Assembly (NCBI GenBank): GCA_022495005.1
Contig: JAGYXB010001414.1
Span: 1,240,001-1,304,000 of the forward strand
Direction of reading: 5' to 3'
DNA: 64,000 nt
DNA from: Rhyacophila brunnea
Taxonomy: Eukaryota > Arthropoda > Insecta > Trichoptera > Rhyacophilidae
The position numbers were made by a program, and so were the translations under genes. Below, piece by piece: positions 45,128 to 57,320 of the stretch. The stretch's first letter is position 1. Each line of letters begins with the position of its first letter. Under the pieces are notes generated by a model. That model was not told where the DNA came from. It worked only from the letters and a program-made list of their open reading frames with translations, and made no database searches.

Positions 45128-45297
45128 AAACCTACTATTGTACGACAACATCTTCTTGGCTATGCTTCTAGGCGCTGTTGTCTACTAAATGGGAGGAGCT
45201 TGTTAGTTTATAAAGGAATTGTGGGTTAAAATGGGCGGAGCATGTTAGTTCACAGTTTTAACACGTAGCCAAAAAGATGTTGTCGTACTATAGGTTT
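45128..45297. mobile_element. 170-bp MITE with ~30-bp TIRs
   Basis: Left aaacctactattgtacgaca then acatcttcttggcta, right inverse aaacctatagtacgacaaca then tctttttggcta. Within lies an imperfect direct repeat (gg(a/c)ggagc(t/a)tgttagtt). The target duplication and superfamily are unclear. Confidence 0.7.
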
Positions 45298-45671
45298 CGA
45301 CTTGCACGACCGTGTTACTTACCTGCTGAGCGTGTTTTTCCACTGCTCATTGCCATTCGAGTGTAGGTACGATTCAGGTGGCTGTTAGGTAATCGCTTCG
45401 GATCTGACTGAAATTTTGTCAGAAGTCGTTTGAAGAATGATATTATTTTTCCAGCAGTCATTTTACTTTATGAATCATGGAAAAAACATTACCTAATAGT
45501 AACACATATTCTTGTAGGAGTTGTAGGTATTAATTTAACAAACTTTTTAAACAACCCTATAACAAAGATAGGAAACAGTCGCCATGTTTTCGGAATTTGG
45601 AAGAGCAATAACGTAAATATGTCGACAGTTTCATATAGGTACCTACCTCTCTCACGGATTTCTTGTAACTC
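45298..45671. other. No gene recognised
   Basis: The 82-codon plus-strand frame at 45430-45678 has no recognisable motif. Confidence 0.4.
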
Positions 45672-46262
45672 GACATAATGATATTACAGAAGAAATCAAC
45701 AAGAGAATCATGTCTGCGAATAAATGCTACTTTGACCTGTTAAGACATTTTACCTAAGTCCCGCATACTATCTCGCCGAACTAAAAGCACTCTTTACAAG
45801 ACACTTGTAAAGCCAGTGCTCACCTACGCATCGGAAACCTGGACATTGACTCTGCGAAATGAACGAGCCCTGAACATTTTTGAAAGAAAAATTCTCCGCC
45901 GTATATATGGACCGATCAGGGTCGGCACCAATTTAAGGAGAAGATACAATGCTGAGCTCTACGGGCTGTACGAAGATTGCAGCGCAGTTCAATCAATTAA
46001 GATTAGGAGACTGCGATGGCTAGGTCATGTGCACCGTATGAATGACAATGAACTGGCAAAAAGAGTGATGTCCAGCAATCCAATAGGGCGTAGAAGAAGA
46101 GGCAGGCCAAAGATTCGCTGGTTGGATGGAGCTGCCAGTGAGTGCCGTATTCTGGGGGTACCGAATTGGAAATCGGCCACACTGGATAGGGACAGGTGGA
46201 GGGAGCTGTTGGACGAGGCCAGGACCCACACCGGGTTGTCGCGCCGCTGATGATGATGAATA
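45672..46262 (+). pseudogene. LINE ORF2 C-terminal fragment with 3' tail
   Basis: Begins EEINKRIMSANKCYF in one frame. After a frameshift near 45755 it is open from LVKPVLTYASETWTLTLRNE, FERKILRRIYGP, RLRWLGHVHRMNDN, to GRRRRGRPKIRWLDG and ARTHTGLSRR before the stop at 46248-46250. It is followed directly by tgatgatgatgaa, the typical RTE-like 3' repeat tail. This is the region after the RT domain; the RT itself is missing, so the copy is 5'-truncated, as usual for target-primed insertion. One of the better conserved LINE pieces here. Confidence 0.85.
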
Positions 46263-46876
46263 ACGTAACTATAGATCCACCAGTAGTTGTCCGCTGAGTG
46301 AGGGCGCGACATGCTAATATTTTACATATCACTCAATCGTTTTATACTGTGATGAGTTTAGTAAGTTCTAAATTCGAATACCTAACAATTTATGATGGTA
46401 CCTAGGAATAACTACAGTTATACCTACAGTTATAGGCGCACTAACGTTGCGCGCACACGACAACCATCCGTCGGTGCGACAAGTTGCAGATGCAGAAGTA
46501 TTGACATACATGATGTGGGGGAATGCGGGGATACAGCACACATTTTTAGAGTTTTGCAGAATGTTAATGACCACCTAGCCTACGACATAGGTAAGTGGTT
46601 GCCGTGTAGGTACCTACTGCTAGTCTAAAGGAAGACTAGCTTATTCGCCGAATGCCTTTACGGTTTAACTGTAGAATCATTGTCACTGAAGTGAAAACAA
46701 GAGGGAACACATCTGGCCGCTTTGAAATGTAGGTAGGTACCTAGTGCTGGAGAAAGATGTTCCGAATTGTATGGGTGGCCAAAGGGTATGAGCGCTATCG
46801 TATAGGAATTTCTCATCCAGCATACACTCTCGAGTCTCGACTTTAACTCTGCGTTTAACTGTTTAAGCCGTTTAAA
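46263..46876. other. No gene recognised
   Basis: Short frames only; no RNA or TIR signature. A moderately GC-rich portion at 46430-46520 was not identified. Confidence 0.4.
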
Positions 46877-47259
46877 GCTATACTTCAGCTGAGGCATGGT
46901 CTAAAAAGATCGTGATTACGCGACGCGCAGATTGTGCAAACGACGCGTGCAGAACAAAACATAATTTGTCATAAAAATTCAACATGCGTCCATTTAATGT
47001 TATGTTTATTGTTATATTAGTACCTATATCTAATAATAATGATGTATTCATTGACATGTTTTCTTTTTCGAGTAAATGCATAACGTTTTTTAGTCATCTG
47101 TACCTACTCTGTACACGATTTAGGAATATATTCCTCCGACGCCATCACAAAACAAATTGACGTGTTTACAGGTCGACTATCGCTCTCCGATTGGCAACGT
47201 GTCCGAAATTTCGTCCCACCTATTGTTGAAAATTATTTACCGTTTCACTGAAGTATGCT
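46877..47259 (-). repeat. G3, most complete family G copy
   Basis: Left agctatacttcagctgag and, inverted from the right, agcatacttcagtga suggest TIRs. The inner words match G1 and G2 in reverse. No target duplication identified. Confidence 0.7.
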
Positions 47260-47347
47260 CTTAACCCAAGGCCTGAACAAAAATGAACCATAAGTGCGAG
47301 TGAGTAAGCATTCGGCACGCTTATAATCTCCGCTCTATGCGTTAGAC

Positions 47348-48834
47348 CAGCGATACTCAACCTGCGGCCCTTTAGGCTTTTATGTACGGCCCGAAACACA
47401 TTTATTATCAGGAACATGATTTTTTAAAATCTGGCTTTCTAAATTTCGTATACCTATCTTGAGATTCGTTTCGACTTTGACGCACAGATAGTGACACCCG
47501 AAGAGGATTGTCATTATGGTCCACATCAGATCTGGTATAAGAGTGTTGCTATTGGACATGCTAAAATTAATCCCAAAAAACAAATATTTGACAGACAAGA
47601 ACGCGCGCAAATAATTTTGCTTGTGGCAACACATAAATGTTTGACAGCTCCAAAGTTGAACGCGTCACAGTGTTGTGGCTTTATCTCAAGTAAACATTAA
47701 TCGGAACATGGATACAACAGTATTTTTTGCTGTCTTATAAAGTATTGTTTTGTTATAATTTAATTACCCATAATGGCGGGAGTGTCTTCAAAATGCAATC
47801 GAAAATTGTTCGACGAAAAGAGAGTGTTTCAAGACAAATGGGAAGAAGAATATTTCGTTGTTGCAAATAAACATGGTTCGAGCACATCGTCTCCGTTCTG
47901 GCAGGACACACTAACTGGAGAATACTAGTTTTGAATAATTTGACTTTGAAGTTGTTAAAATGTTTGAAATGGTCTATCATGTGAGTAATCGTAAAAAGGA
48001 TGACTTTAAAATAAAGACTGTTTATTTATTAAGACGGTTTCCAGGCGGTAAAGTTTGAAATAGGGAACATTTTGGTATAACTAACTCAATATGTCATTTT
48101 TTCGAATTAGTGTCTTCTGCCAGAACAGTGACGACATTTTATCGAGTTTTATCAAGATTTTTTTGTTACTTATAGAAAATCCCTGGCACCTAGAAACAGC
48201 AACTATAACACAATTAGCTGCATTGGGATATGATTATGCAGAGCTTTTTAATGAATTTATCGAATTTAAGACGATACTAATCTGAAAGCTATTTTTGAAG
48301 AAAAAAGAGAGGGAAAGGAGTAGTACCTACATCGATTTTTGGAAATTAGTTCCTGAAAAATACAAGACTGTACAAAATTGTGCCTTCCTACTACTCCTCA
48401 CATTGTTTGCATCAACATATCTTTGTGAATCATGGTATTCCAAAATGAAATATGCAAAAAACGTATACAGGAATCGACTTACTGATTCTCACCTTGATGA
48501 CGTATTGAGGGTAGCATGCAGCAATTATAAACCCGATTTGTCTAAAATTGTTGAAAATTTATCTCTATGTCAAAAATCACATTAATTTTGAAATAATCGC
48601 TTGAATACACATTACTTTTGAGTTTTACTTTTTTCACTATTGTAATTTTTGACGAACAGATAGGTATGTATATTATTATTCTGTTTTAGTTTATAATTTT
48701 TAAAATCTCAAAAATGTTTTGTAAAAAAGGGGGGGTTTCATGATTTTTTTCGTCACACCAGTAGTAATGCGGCCCGGGTTGCTTTGTTACTTTACAAATA
48801 CCTGCCCGAAGAAAAAAAAGGTTGAGTATCATTG
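47348..48834 (+). mobile_element. 1.49-kb hAT element
   Basis: Left cagcgatactcaacctgcgg, right aggttgagtatcattg. The 8-bp target duplication cgttagac is perfect (47340-47347, 48835-48842). Contains separate pieces of transposase coding sequence. Confidence 0.95.
47773..48585 (+). pseudogene. hAT transposase (BED N-term plus dimerisation C-term), decayed
   Basis: ATG at 47773: MAGVSSKCNRKLFDEKRVFQ, then DKWEEEYFVVANKHGSS and a stop at TGEY. This is the lead-in to a BED finger (F...W...YFF....G...CL.C). After a deletion, 48091-48285 has NPWHLETATITQLAALGYDY. Next, 48325-48585 is IDFWKLVPEKYKTVQNCAFL, LFASTYLCESWYSKMKYAKN, YRNRLTDSHLDDVLRVACSN and YKPDLSKIV, the hAT C-terminal dimerisation domain close to SCAND3/ZBED-type proteins. 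The catalytic centre is missing. Confidence 0.85.
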
Positions 48835-48842
48835 CGTTAGAC

Positions 48843-49458
48843 ATTAGAGTTTAGAGTAAGATAGAATTCCTTCGGCTGAATTTAAAAAATATGAAAACGT
48901 CGCCGGAAAAAATTGATTTGACTGATTTAGGTACACGCATTTAAAAACTCCGAGCATGTGTTGCTGAAATTTAGTGTTTTGTGTTAAATATAGGGTTAAT
49001 GGTAATTATTTTTAGTTATTTTAATAGATGGTTAACTATGTTGTGTATAAATTTGGTGGTGATACTGAGAAGCAACACGATGGTATAACGTTTCATAGTC
49101 AAGTTGATAGTAATAAAATCATTGTTCTACAAAAATACGCTAGAAACGCGGCTTCATTTTACTTAAAATATGCCCTCTCTATATATCATTACTCTGAGGT
49201 TTAACCATACCTAGGTACCTACTCAGTTTTGAGATTGTCAACTTTTTGAAGAAACTGCTAGTCACTCGAGCAGTCGAACCAGGACGTCGACGACGTGTTT
49301 CTCTCTACCGGTTTCCCTTAACAAAGTGCAGGAAGGAATGATAGAAGATCGTCGAGAGTAACGTAGCTGTTCTGGAGACAAGGAAGAAGAAGAATAGTTA
49401 TTTCAATATATCGTCAAATGGCTTGTAGATAATGAACAACACATTTTTTTCATACGTT
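48843..49458. other. No gene recognised
   Basis: AT-rich; no signature. Confidence 0.45.
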
Positions 49459-49606
49459 AGTAGAGGAAGGAGTAAGGACAGATTCTTCTGGTATTGGGAC
49501 CACAACGAAAACACTTTAGAACGTTGTTAGTGTCATTTGAAGGTAACGACATCAACACCTAAATGAATCGCCTACACTGCCACAAGAATCTGACATCATT
49601 CTACCT
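49459..49606 (+). repeat. H2, repeat H copy
   Basis: Contains agattcttctggtattg, acaacgaaaacacttta, catcaacacctaaatga, cgcctacactgccacaagaa and tgacatcattctacc in the order seen in H1 and H3. Confidence 0.75.
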
Positions 49607-51068
49607 ATGTACCTACCTAGTTAACAATGGTGACATGTTTTTTTTCTTCAATTAAGTATCGACGATCCAAATAATATCATATACGGTAGGTATGTATCTA
49701 TGCACAATATGCTAGGTTACTCTGGCCATAGTGAGTGAGGTGGCATTTACCAATGATGTAACGCAATATCCAACATAACCCCGCTTTTGGCTCGACAATC
49801 AGAATCGGGCACGGTAAAGGTCTTTGGAGTTTCAGTAAACTCCAGAATCAAAACAGCAAATCTCTCGAGTGATTCAGTACTGAGAATACAATGTTTGCTT
49901 GAAGCTGCTACGCTTGGCAGACTGGTAATCAACCGGTCGGCAGCGGGTTCGAGGGGAGAGGGGGTGCGTGACTGCGGCCGGAGCTACGGCGCATGTCACT
50001 TTCTACGGTCGGTGTTTTATGTATTGATCCTGAGGTGGCTTGCCTTGCCGAGTATTCTTGGTTGTGTCGTTGTGTGATAATAATATGTAGCAGAGCGATA
50101 TTACTATGTACTAATGAAAATGCAATCGGAAACTCTAGTGTAGATGAAGCATGCCTATGTACCTCCACAGAGGTGATAGATAGACTTTTTACTAGAATGG
50201 GTTTCGATTAAAATCATATTTAGATATCTATTTGCAATAGTGAACAAATAACAATACAAATGCCACGTTCACAAAATTGCATGATAAATACAAAGAAAAG
50301 ATAATAACGTTACCTATTAGATATAATTACCTAGATGAGATCTATGTTGATAGGTAAGTACATAGGAAGAACAGCGTAGGTAGGTAATACAAAATATAAG
50401 TAGCTACCTGGGTAGGTAAGTAGGTACCTACTTAGTTTGCTACTTGGGAACAATATCGTAAATAGTGGAAACAAGTAAGTAGGTAGGTTCTTATCGTACA
50501 AATAATATAAACATTTTTCACCAAACTCACTTTCACACAAGTGGAATATGTCGATATCGAAAGCAAAATGGTTGAACATAGGTTGAACTATTATTGCTTG
50601 ACTATAAATTGGCAAAAAATTACGAACAGCTGGTTATATTTGTAACTTAGGAGATTAAAAAACTGACCTGTAGGTAGGTACTTTGGGAGCCCTATCACTC
50701 AGATACCTTGTTATGAGATACGTACCTACACCCAACTGAATGGGTACAAGAAGGAATGCGGAGTTCTTATTTTTAGTCACGAGAATAATTCAAGTGGATA
50801 AAGCCATGAATAGTATCTAATATCCATACAGTCTCAAGTAAACCAGGATCAAAATGTATTCTGAGCCATCTCCATCATGGCCATACATCGACTGATATGG
50901 TACCCAAATAATCGACCAACTCTCAAGTCTACTTGAATATACGAACTGATGAAGTCACTATTCAGAAATTTGGTACCTACCTACTGTAACAACATTCGAA
51001 AATACCCTAAATTCTAGAACTTATCAAGTCAAATATGAATCAGAAAATTGTCTGTAACTTATCTAGGT
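49607..51068. other. No gene; GC-rich patch at 49890-50000
   Basis: The patch has cggtcggcagcgggttcgag, vaguely tRNA-like but without a convincing fold or B box. The rest is AT-rich with GGTA arrays (50340-50490). Confidence 0.4.
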
Positions 51069-51189
51069 CAGTGGTCGGCCAACCGCGGCTCGCGAGCCGC
51101 GTGTGGCTCTTTGGCCCCTTGAGTGTGGCTCCGCCACAAATTACCACGTACGGACCAAAACAGTGAAGGATAGAAGAGTCAAAATGTTT

Positions 51190-52640
51190 TCGAATATAAC
51201 CAACCAGCAAGTCGAAGATCTTAAATTGGTTTCAGCTTTATCAATAGGTAGCAGTTGACGAGTCTTGTGACATAAATGATAGGTACATATAGCACAAATT
51301 TATACGATTAATTTTATCTACAGGTCTTAAAGAAGAAATTTTAGGATTATTGCTACTCAGAGGTCAAGCACGTGGAGAGGATATTGCAGATGCTGTAATT
51401 GAGTACATGGAAAAACATCATATTCCACTCGATAAAATTGTGTCAATTTCAACAGATCGGGCGAAAAAGTATGACCGGCGTACAGTGACGTCCCTATACA
51501 AAATGCCGCCACATATTTTTATACAGTACCTACTTTTATCATCATTTCATGACTCCAATATCTAAGAATTGTGTTGTATGGATACATTACTAACAAGATA
51601 TAGGTATACCACTAAATCTAATTTAAATGCTATCTCTGATTCTATAGACAATATTGCGAGTCTACGATTTTAGACAGGTACATTTAAAAATACACCTGAC
51701 AACTTCCAAAACTCATTAGTGACTGGCAAACATATTTGGATAAATTTTTAATTAGGTATGCACGTGTCATTGCTGTTCACCAAGAACGTGACGTCCAAGG
51801 ACAACGGAAGTAAACTAGACATCGCTAACCCGACAAAAAAATAAAGTCCTGTTAAAACTTTTATTGTAGGTGCCTAATTAATACATATATTTTTGTTTCC
51901 AACCAGTGAGCTGAATTTTTTAATGGAAAGATATTTCCGTTATTACTAAGTGTATGTAGCTTTCTATGTATACCTAATGATTCTCCTCGATTTTCCGCCC
52001 TTTGGGTAACTGCCGCCCCCAAGCGATGCTCAATCTGCCTACCCCTACGGGACGTCACTGCCGGCGTAAGGAAAGGGTTTGTTACTGTTTTGAAAGAAAA
52101 AAATAATAACGAGATACTTGCTTACCGTTGCATCGCATCATTCGTCAAGAATCGCTTTGTGCGCAGACATTTCCAGAAGAAATTTTGTAAAATTATGGAA
52201 TTTTTGATTAAGATTATCAACTCCATTCAAAAGCTCTTAATCATCGCCAATTTAAAGATTTTTTAGTTGAAATGTAGAGTGAGTACGCAGATCTTCTGCT
52301 GCATAACAAGGTACGGAGTAAACGTTTCACTTCCTTATTAACAGAAATTAAAGCATCTCTCTTTTAGAAAGGTGTTCATTATTCAGAAATAATGGACGAT
52401 CAGTTGATCAAAATTTCATGGTAGACGTTACGTCTCATCTAAATCAGCTCAATCTTAATCGTAAACTGCGGGGGGAAGGAAACACAATTTTTTCGATATT
52501 AGAAGAAGTTATTTCATTCGAACAAAAATTATTATCCTTTTTAAGTTATAGGATTTTAAATTATAAGATTTCGAAAGAGAATCTTCGATTCACTTTCTAA
52601 GCCTGCTGAAACGTCGCCAAAAAAATCATTCTGATATTGA
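51190..52640 (+). pseudogene. hAT-S4 transposase (GTF2IRD2-like), broken
   Basis: Same protein as in hAT-S3 but with the catalytic box as DESCDIND, broken by a 4-bp TAGG-type insertion at 51245 and an 8-bp GGTACATA-type insertion nearby. After F1: MTGVRKGFVTVLKEK. Then HRQFKDFLVEM, a stop, SEYADLLLHNKVR (the HRQF..FL.E..SEY.DL..H..VRWLS block). Then LLTEIKAS, and an open part 52418-52600 with MVDVTSHLNQLNLNRKLRGE and FEQKLLSF (FL.D...HLN.LN..L.G). This covers the middle of the protein, which hAT-S3 lacks. The C-terminal domain is missing. Confidence 0.8.
51483..52060 (+). mobile_element. F1, 578-bp hAT-type MITE
   Basis: TIRs cagtgacgtccc and gggacgtcactg. The 8-bp target duplication ccggcgta is perfect (51475-51482, 52061-52068). 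hAT-S3 supplies the uninterrupted sequence gaccggcgtaag. The second copy F2 at 62456 shares the ends gtaggcagattgagc (reverse here) and internal cggcattt words. Confidence 0.95.
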
Positions 52641-52720
52641 GATGTAGATATTTGTTATTTCAAAACAACGGGTTTAAATATGAGGGAAGCAGGTTTCAAG
52701 AATTCAGAAACAGAAAAATA

Positions 52721-53571
52721 TGCAAAATTTACGTATTTTTAGGGTTATGTAGGAAATAAAATAAGTAGGCAGGTAACTACTGACGTATGAATAATATTTG
52801 TGTGATTTGAATGAAATATTGATGTCATAAGTATTATAAAAAAACATTGATCAGCGGTATTAACGCATTATTTAGTGCTGACACCGCGACTGGCGCGTTC
52901 GGAGCAGTTGGCCATTATATATATTTAACGTGTTATTTAAATGTGGTAATTAAAAGGTCAGCAGTGATTGTGTTAACCAGTGGTTCGTATGCACATTAGA
53001 TTCGTTCATTCGTTAAATTTACTTATACAGCATACAATTTTTATCGTGTAGGAGCGTCGCGGGAAACATTGGGCCTCTATGCAAAAACAATGCAAGTGGT
53101 CTGCCTCTTAAGTGTTTCTAGAAATTCAATTTTTTTTTTCGCCTGATTCAATCGGCTTTTCCGCGCATTTTTTCCGTCCAAAATCAATGCCAAAACAACT
53201 GCTTAATCTGCAAACCAGCTTAGAGCACTTTTAACCAAAAATGAGATTTTGATGGCATTTTGATATACCTACCTACAACCTACAGTATGTTTTTTATTCT
53301 CATACAAAATGTCAAACTCCTTAACCTATAAATAAATGTGTTATCGTTATTCACCCAAAACAGCCAACTGCAGGGTAAATGGAACAACTCCGCACTTTAC
53401 CTAGATACTTATATTAGTATATCTACCTATTATAATATTATATCTTATATTTTTTTATGTATATATCTACCTATAAAAGGGAAGCTAAAATAGTGTATTA
53501 ATTCATAGTGCAGCAGGGAAAACTTGAACACCTGTTAATAATAAAAGAATTTGTGATTTTCAATCGTAATA
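52721..53571. other. No gene recognised
   Basis: AT-rich, short frames only. A CG-containing bit near 52880-52910 is not identifiable. Confidence 0.45.
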
Positions 53572-53974
53572 TCGAGGGTATACTGACAGAACGCATTAAC
53601 TCAGTTTTTGCTGTTTTTCTGTTTTAAATGCCAAAATGTATACAATTTTACGCTCTACGTCCTGATAAAACGCACAAAGGCATAGGATATAATGGTGACA
53701 AAATAGAAACATTAAATCATATTGTTATTTTTTTATTCTGGTAGAAAGCATGATAATGACCTAATGCGTTCTGCGTATACAAAATACAGGACTTGTAACA
53801 TGTCGTATATAGTGTTTGCCATAAAGGTTAGTCTTTATAATGTAGAAAAAATGTATTTAAATCGTAAAAAAATCTACGTGGGAGAACGCTTTGAAAAAAA
53901 AAATTAAAGTCCTTTTTGTGATTATCTCAGAACTTGTTTTAATGACTTAATGCTTTCTGTCAGTATACGCTCGA
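53572..53974. mobile_element. 403-bp TIR element, TA-flanked
   Basis: Left tcgagggtatactgacagaa and inverted right tcgagcgtatactgacagaa match at 19 of 20; pairing continues through gcattaa.tca. TA flanks both ends (53570-53571, 53975-53976). No recognised transposase, so a Tc1/mariner-type MITE is the simplest reading. Confidence 0.75.
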
Positions 53975-53976
53975 TA

Positions 53977-54495
53977 TGTACTACCTAGGTACTTATAAAA
54001 TTTGGCCACGTAGTTAGGTGTCTACACTAGTAGGTACTATATCAATGGTCTACACGAAACGCGCTTTCCACTATGGTAAGATTTGAGGACACGCTTTTTG
54101 CTTTGTATTTCTTGCGTTTAATGACGTATATCTAAGTAGGTATACCTATTAAACGCAAGAAATAACTAAAAATTGGCTTCAAAGCCGTGGTCATACATAC
54201 CCAAGGCATAAGTAGGTAGGTAGGTACACTATACAATTGTTTGTACTTTGTAGATACTCAAGTAGGTACTATTTTAGAGTCGTGATAGCACTGGAGTTGG
54301 TAACAATATAAAAATACCAACTTGACTTGACTCGCCAATTGAATCTCGGAATAAAGCGATAAAATTGAATCTGTCATTAGTGCAAGAACCCATTCAAACA
54401 ACTTATTAATGCTAAAAAATATGCAAGTAGAACTACTTAGATACCTACCTACCTTTTTACAAGATTGTCATTCTTTTCTCTGTCTGTAGGTAGGT
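53977..54495. other. No gene; perfect 16-bp hairpin at 54106-54164
   Basis: Arms tatttcttgcgtttaa and ttaaacgcaagaaata are separated by 27 bp containing GTAGGTAT. Otherwise nothing recognised. Confidence 0.5.
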
Positions 54496-54881
54496 CATGG
54501 TCCCCACATCCTGAAGCGGACCCAGGCTAGGATCTTTGGCGCCCCCCTACCTATCGCTAAGGATAAAAGCAGTGTAACGCTCTACAGTAGCATTTTCCAA
54601 ATGACGGTAAAATTAATGTGTATATTTAGTGTTTTTTTGTAGGTAGGTATATTTTAATACATTAATTTGAATTATGATGTTGTCGAGTATTGATACACAA
54701 TTAAAAATTGTATCTTACAACCACATAATTTTAAATAAAAATATTATTGATTGATGACTATTAAAGCAAATTTATGATGTGTGTTTATCTCACTTATCTG
54801 GTCGACTCGACTCGCCGGGCCCCTCCTGAGCCCAGGCCCCCAGGCTAGAGCCCTGTCAGCCCCCCCCTTGTGGGGGCCATG
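54496..54881 (+). mobile_element. A7, 386-bp family A MITE
   Basis: Starts catggtccccacatcctgaa, ends gtgggggccatg. Flanks aggtaggt and acgtaggt match at 7 of 8, i.e. it inserted in a GGTA tract. It has GTAGGTAGGTAT at 54639 where A1 has GTAT. Confidence 0.92.
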
Positions 54882-55410
54882 ACGTAGGTATTATACCTAC
54901 CTACCCACGGCTGTAAGCGTGACTTTAGGATAGCCTTAAGTTGGTCATAAGTTCTCTAAGTAGAATTATTATCGCCATACAGAACAATGAGTTTTTGTAA
55001 ATGCGTGTCAGTTATCATTAACCTCTTTACTTTCTCCTTTGTTATTTTAATGCTTTTTGTTCGTTAGCTCACACCAGATTCGTAAATGAATGAATGGCTT
55101 GAATTCTTGCACAATTAAAATATTTACAGATTTGTGAAAAAAATAGAATGTCAAATTAAACGGTAAAAATTTGTTGGCTAACGAACATATTGTTGAACAG
55201 AATATTTTTTTACAACAAATGAATGTATTTTGTACCTATACCTAGGTATGCATTGTCTGTCAGATTTTTTTCTCCTACCAAAAAAGGTAATTTAGACTTA
55301 ATCCTTAATAGAAGCTTGAGACGTTTTAATATGGTGAATCAAATAAACACAGAACTTATTCATGTTACGGTAATACAATACAACAAAGTTTCCATAAAAT
55401 CGCAAACAAT
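54882..55410. other. No gene recognised
   Basis: AT-rich; an 87-codon plus frame at 55223-55486 has no motif and overlaps repeat H3. Confidence 0.4.
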
Positions 55411-55554
55411 TGGTGGAGGGAGGACAGATTCTTCTGGCATTGCGGCCACGACGAAATCAGTTTGCAAGGGTGTTAGCGTAATTTGATAGTAACGACGCCA
55501 ACACCAAAATGAGTCGCCTACACTGCCACAATAATCTAACACCATTCTACCTGG
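55411..55554 (+). repeat. H3, left arm of an inverted H pair
   Basis: acagattcttctggcattg, acgacgaaatcagtttg, cgccaacaccaaaatgagtc, gcctacactgccacaataat. It faces H4, 26 bp away. Confidence 0.75.
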
Positions 55555-55580
55555 CTATTTAGGAATAAGGTGACAAAGGA

Positions 55581-55707
55581 CACTAGTGTAGGCACATTAT
55601 TTTTGACATTTAGGTGTTGGTCCTATTGCTACTAAATGACACTTGCCACCGTTCGAAAGTAATTTCGTCGTGGTCGCAATGCGCGAAGAATCTTCCCTTC
55701 CACTACC
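55581..55707 (-). repeat. H4, right arm of an inverted H pair
   Basis: Reverse-complement gives gaagattcttcgcgcattg, acgacgaaattactttcg, caacacctaaatg, gcctacactag. Its end inverts into H3, so this may be a snap-back duplication or two independent copies. Confidence 0.7.
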
Positions 55708-57229
55708 TAGTCAAACAATTTTCAAGTTCCTATCAAAGTCACTCGTAGCTCTTTTTTGATGGCATCCATAGTTGATGAACGAGATAGGTAATATAATAGG
55801 TAATACGCGATTCTACTAGTGGCAACCTGTTTCACGTGTTTTGATGGCCTCTGCCTTTTTTTTCTGTGAGGTTTCCTAAAGGTCCTAAAAACGATGTAGG
55901 TATGTACTTACGTATATAACCGAACAATGTAGGTTCTGGATGTGAAGATGAGAGAAAAGTCAGGTATTAGAAACAGAAAACATTTTAATAAAATTGATGG
56001 ATGCGAAAATGCGCTCGGAAAGAGCCAATCTTAATTATTTGTTGTGTTGCGTTGTGTAATATTTGTAATTTGTTGGAAATAATTTGATTTGAAATTCAAA
56101 ATCATTATTTTTATAACCGAGGTTTATTTATTTTTAATTTATATTATGCAAGATGGTCATTACATGTAGGTATCAGACGCTTGTGGCAGTGAAGGCGACT
56201 CATTTAGGTGTCGGTTTACTATGACTAGACCAGATTTAAATTTGAACTAGAAATAAATTTTGATTTGAAATTTTGATCATTTTTTTAGAATTTATTTATC
56301 ACGTAGAATTGTTTTGACTGTTGTGTTAATTGATTTATATAGATACCTACTACGTGGATGTTAAAGAAGTGCAGAGAAATAATTAAAACAGTTTTTTCGG
56401 TTAAAAAGCCCTGTAACTAAAAGTATTATGATCCTACTTACCTAAATCTATATAAACTTTAATGTTTCAACTTACATCGGTACCTACCTAGGGACGGCAG
56501 GTTATATGAAAGTATGGTGAAGCAGGCTAGTATGGTGACAAAGTATGGTGGGGCGGGCTGGTAATCAATTTGTGGCAAAATTTGAACGTTAACATTATAT
56601 TATATGGGTACGTTATAATGACCGAAGTAAATCCTCTGTGATGCCCTGAATTTTTTTTATCGCGTCGCTATTTCTTGTAAGTTGTCGGCTATTGTTAGCC
56701 TGCTTCATTCAGCTTTATGAGAAAGCCGATTTCTTACCCCTCTTTTAATTTAATACCTCTATGGTACCTACCTACTAGGCAGGTTGAAACAGTTGGAACG
56801 CTTCCCTTAAAATGGGTTTTTCACTAATAAGTAACTAATTTCTACTGTACCTACTGCTTTTAAATTCAAGTGCCTAAACATGAAATAATATGCTGTCCAA
56901 ATAGTATATTGTTATAGTTTTAGTAGTAAAACTGAGCAAGTTATGACTAAAAATGTAAAAATTCTGTCAACCCATCTCGGTTTCCTACAATATTTTAATA
57001 CAAGATATCTTCGTAGCATTTTGCTACAACAAGTACCTACCTACATAGTACTTAGGTACCTGTAACAATAATAATAGTAGGTACCTCCCTACTAACCTAT
57101 CTAATACTTGGTAGGTACCTAGGTAGCGCCGATATCTATATACCTACTTATCTATTGATATTTTATTTCGATAATAATTTAGCAAACCATTGTAGGCAGA
57201 TACCTGGACAAATCGTGACCTTAGTCACC
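55708..57229. other. No gene; partial H copy at 56178-56216
   Basis: A reversed fragment tggcagtgaaggcgactcat / ttaggtgtcgg matches the right half of repeat H. Nothing else recognised. GTAGGTAC tracts at 56765 and 57030-57125. Confidence 0.45.
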
Positions 57230-57320
57230 TCCTAAGCTCCCCTCCTCCGCCCGCCGACACCTGGTGAGGTGAGGCAACGATTAATTGGACAGTAAAGGGC
57301 GGGCCCTCTGACCGCTGCAG
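57230..57320. other. GC-rich patch
   Basis: Short GC-rich run (ctcctccgcccgccgacacc, aaagggcgggccctctgacc) in AT-rich DNA. No linked gene; nature unknown. Confidence 0.3.

Larger units (their letters stand above)
51069..52720 (+). mobile_element. hAT-S4, split by F1; right end lost
   Basis: Left end cagtggtcggccaaccgcgg and subterminal tgtggctctttggccccttg as in S1-S3. The right TIR gccgaccactg was not found downstream, so the 3' limit is only where transposase similarity fades. F1 interrupts it at 51483-52060. Confidence 0.85.

Noticed and set aside
49890..50000. tRNA-like gene in the GC-rich patch
   Set aside because: A weak A-box resemblance, but the B box lacks the CC end and no cloverleaf pairs could be drawn.
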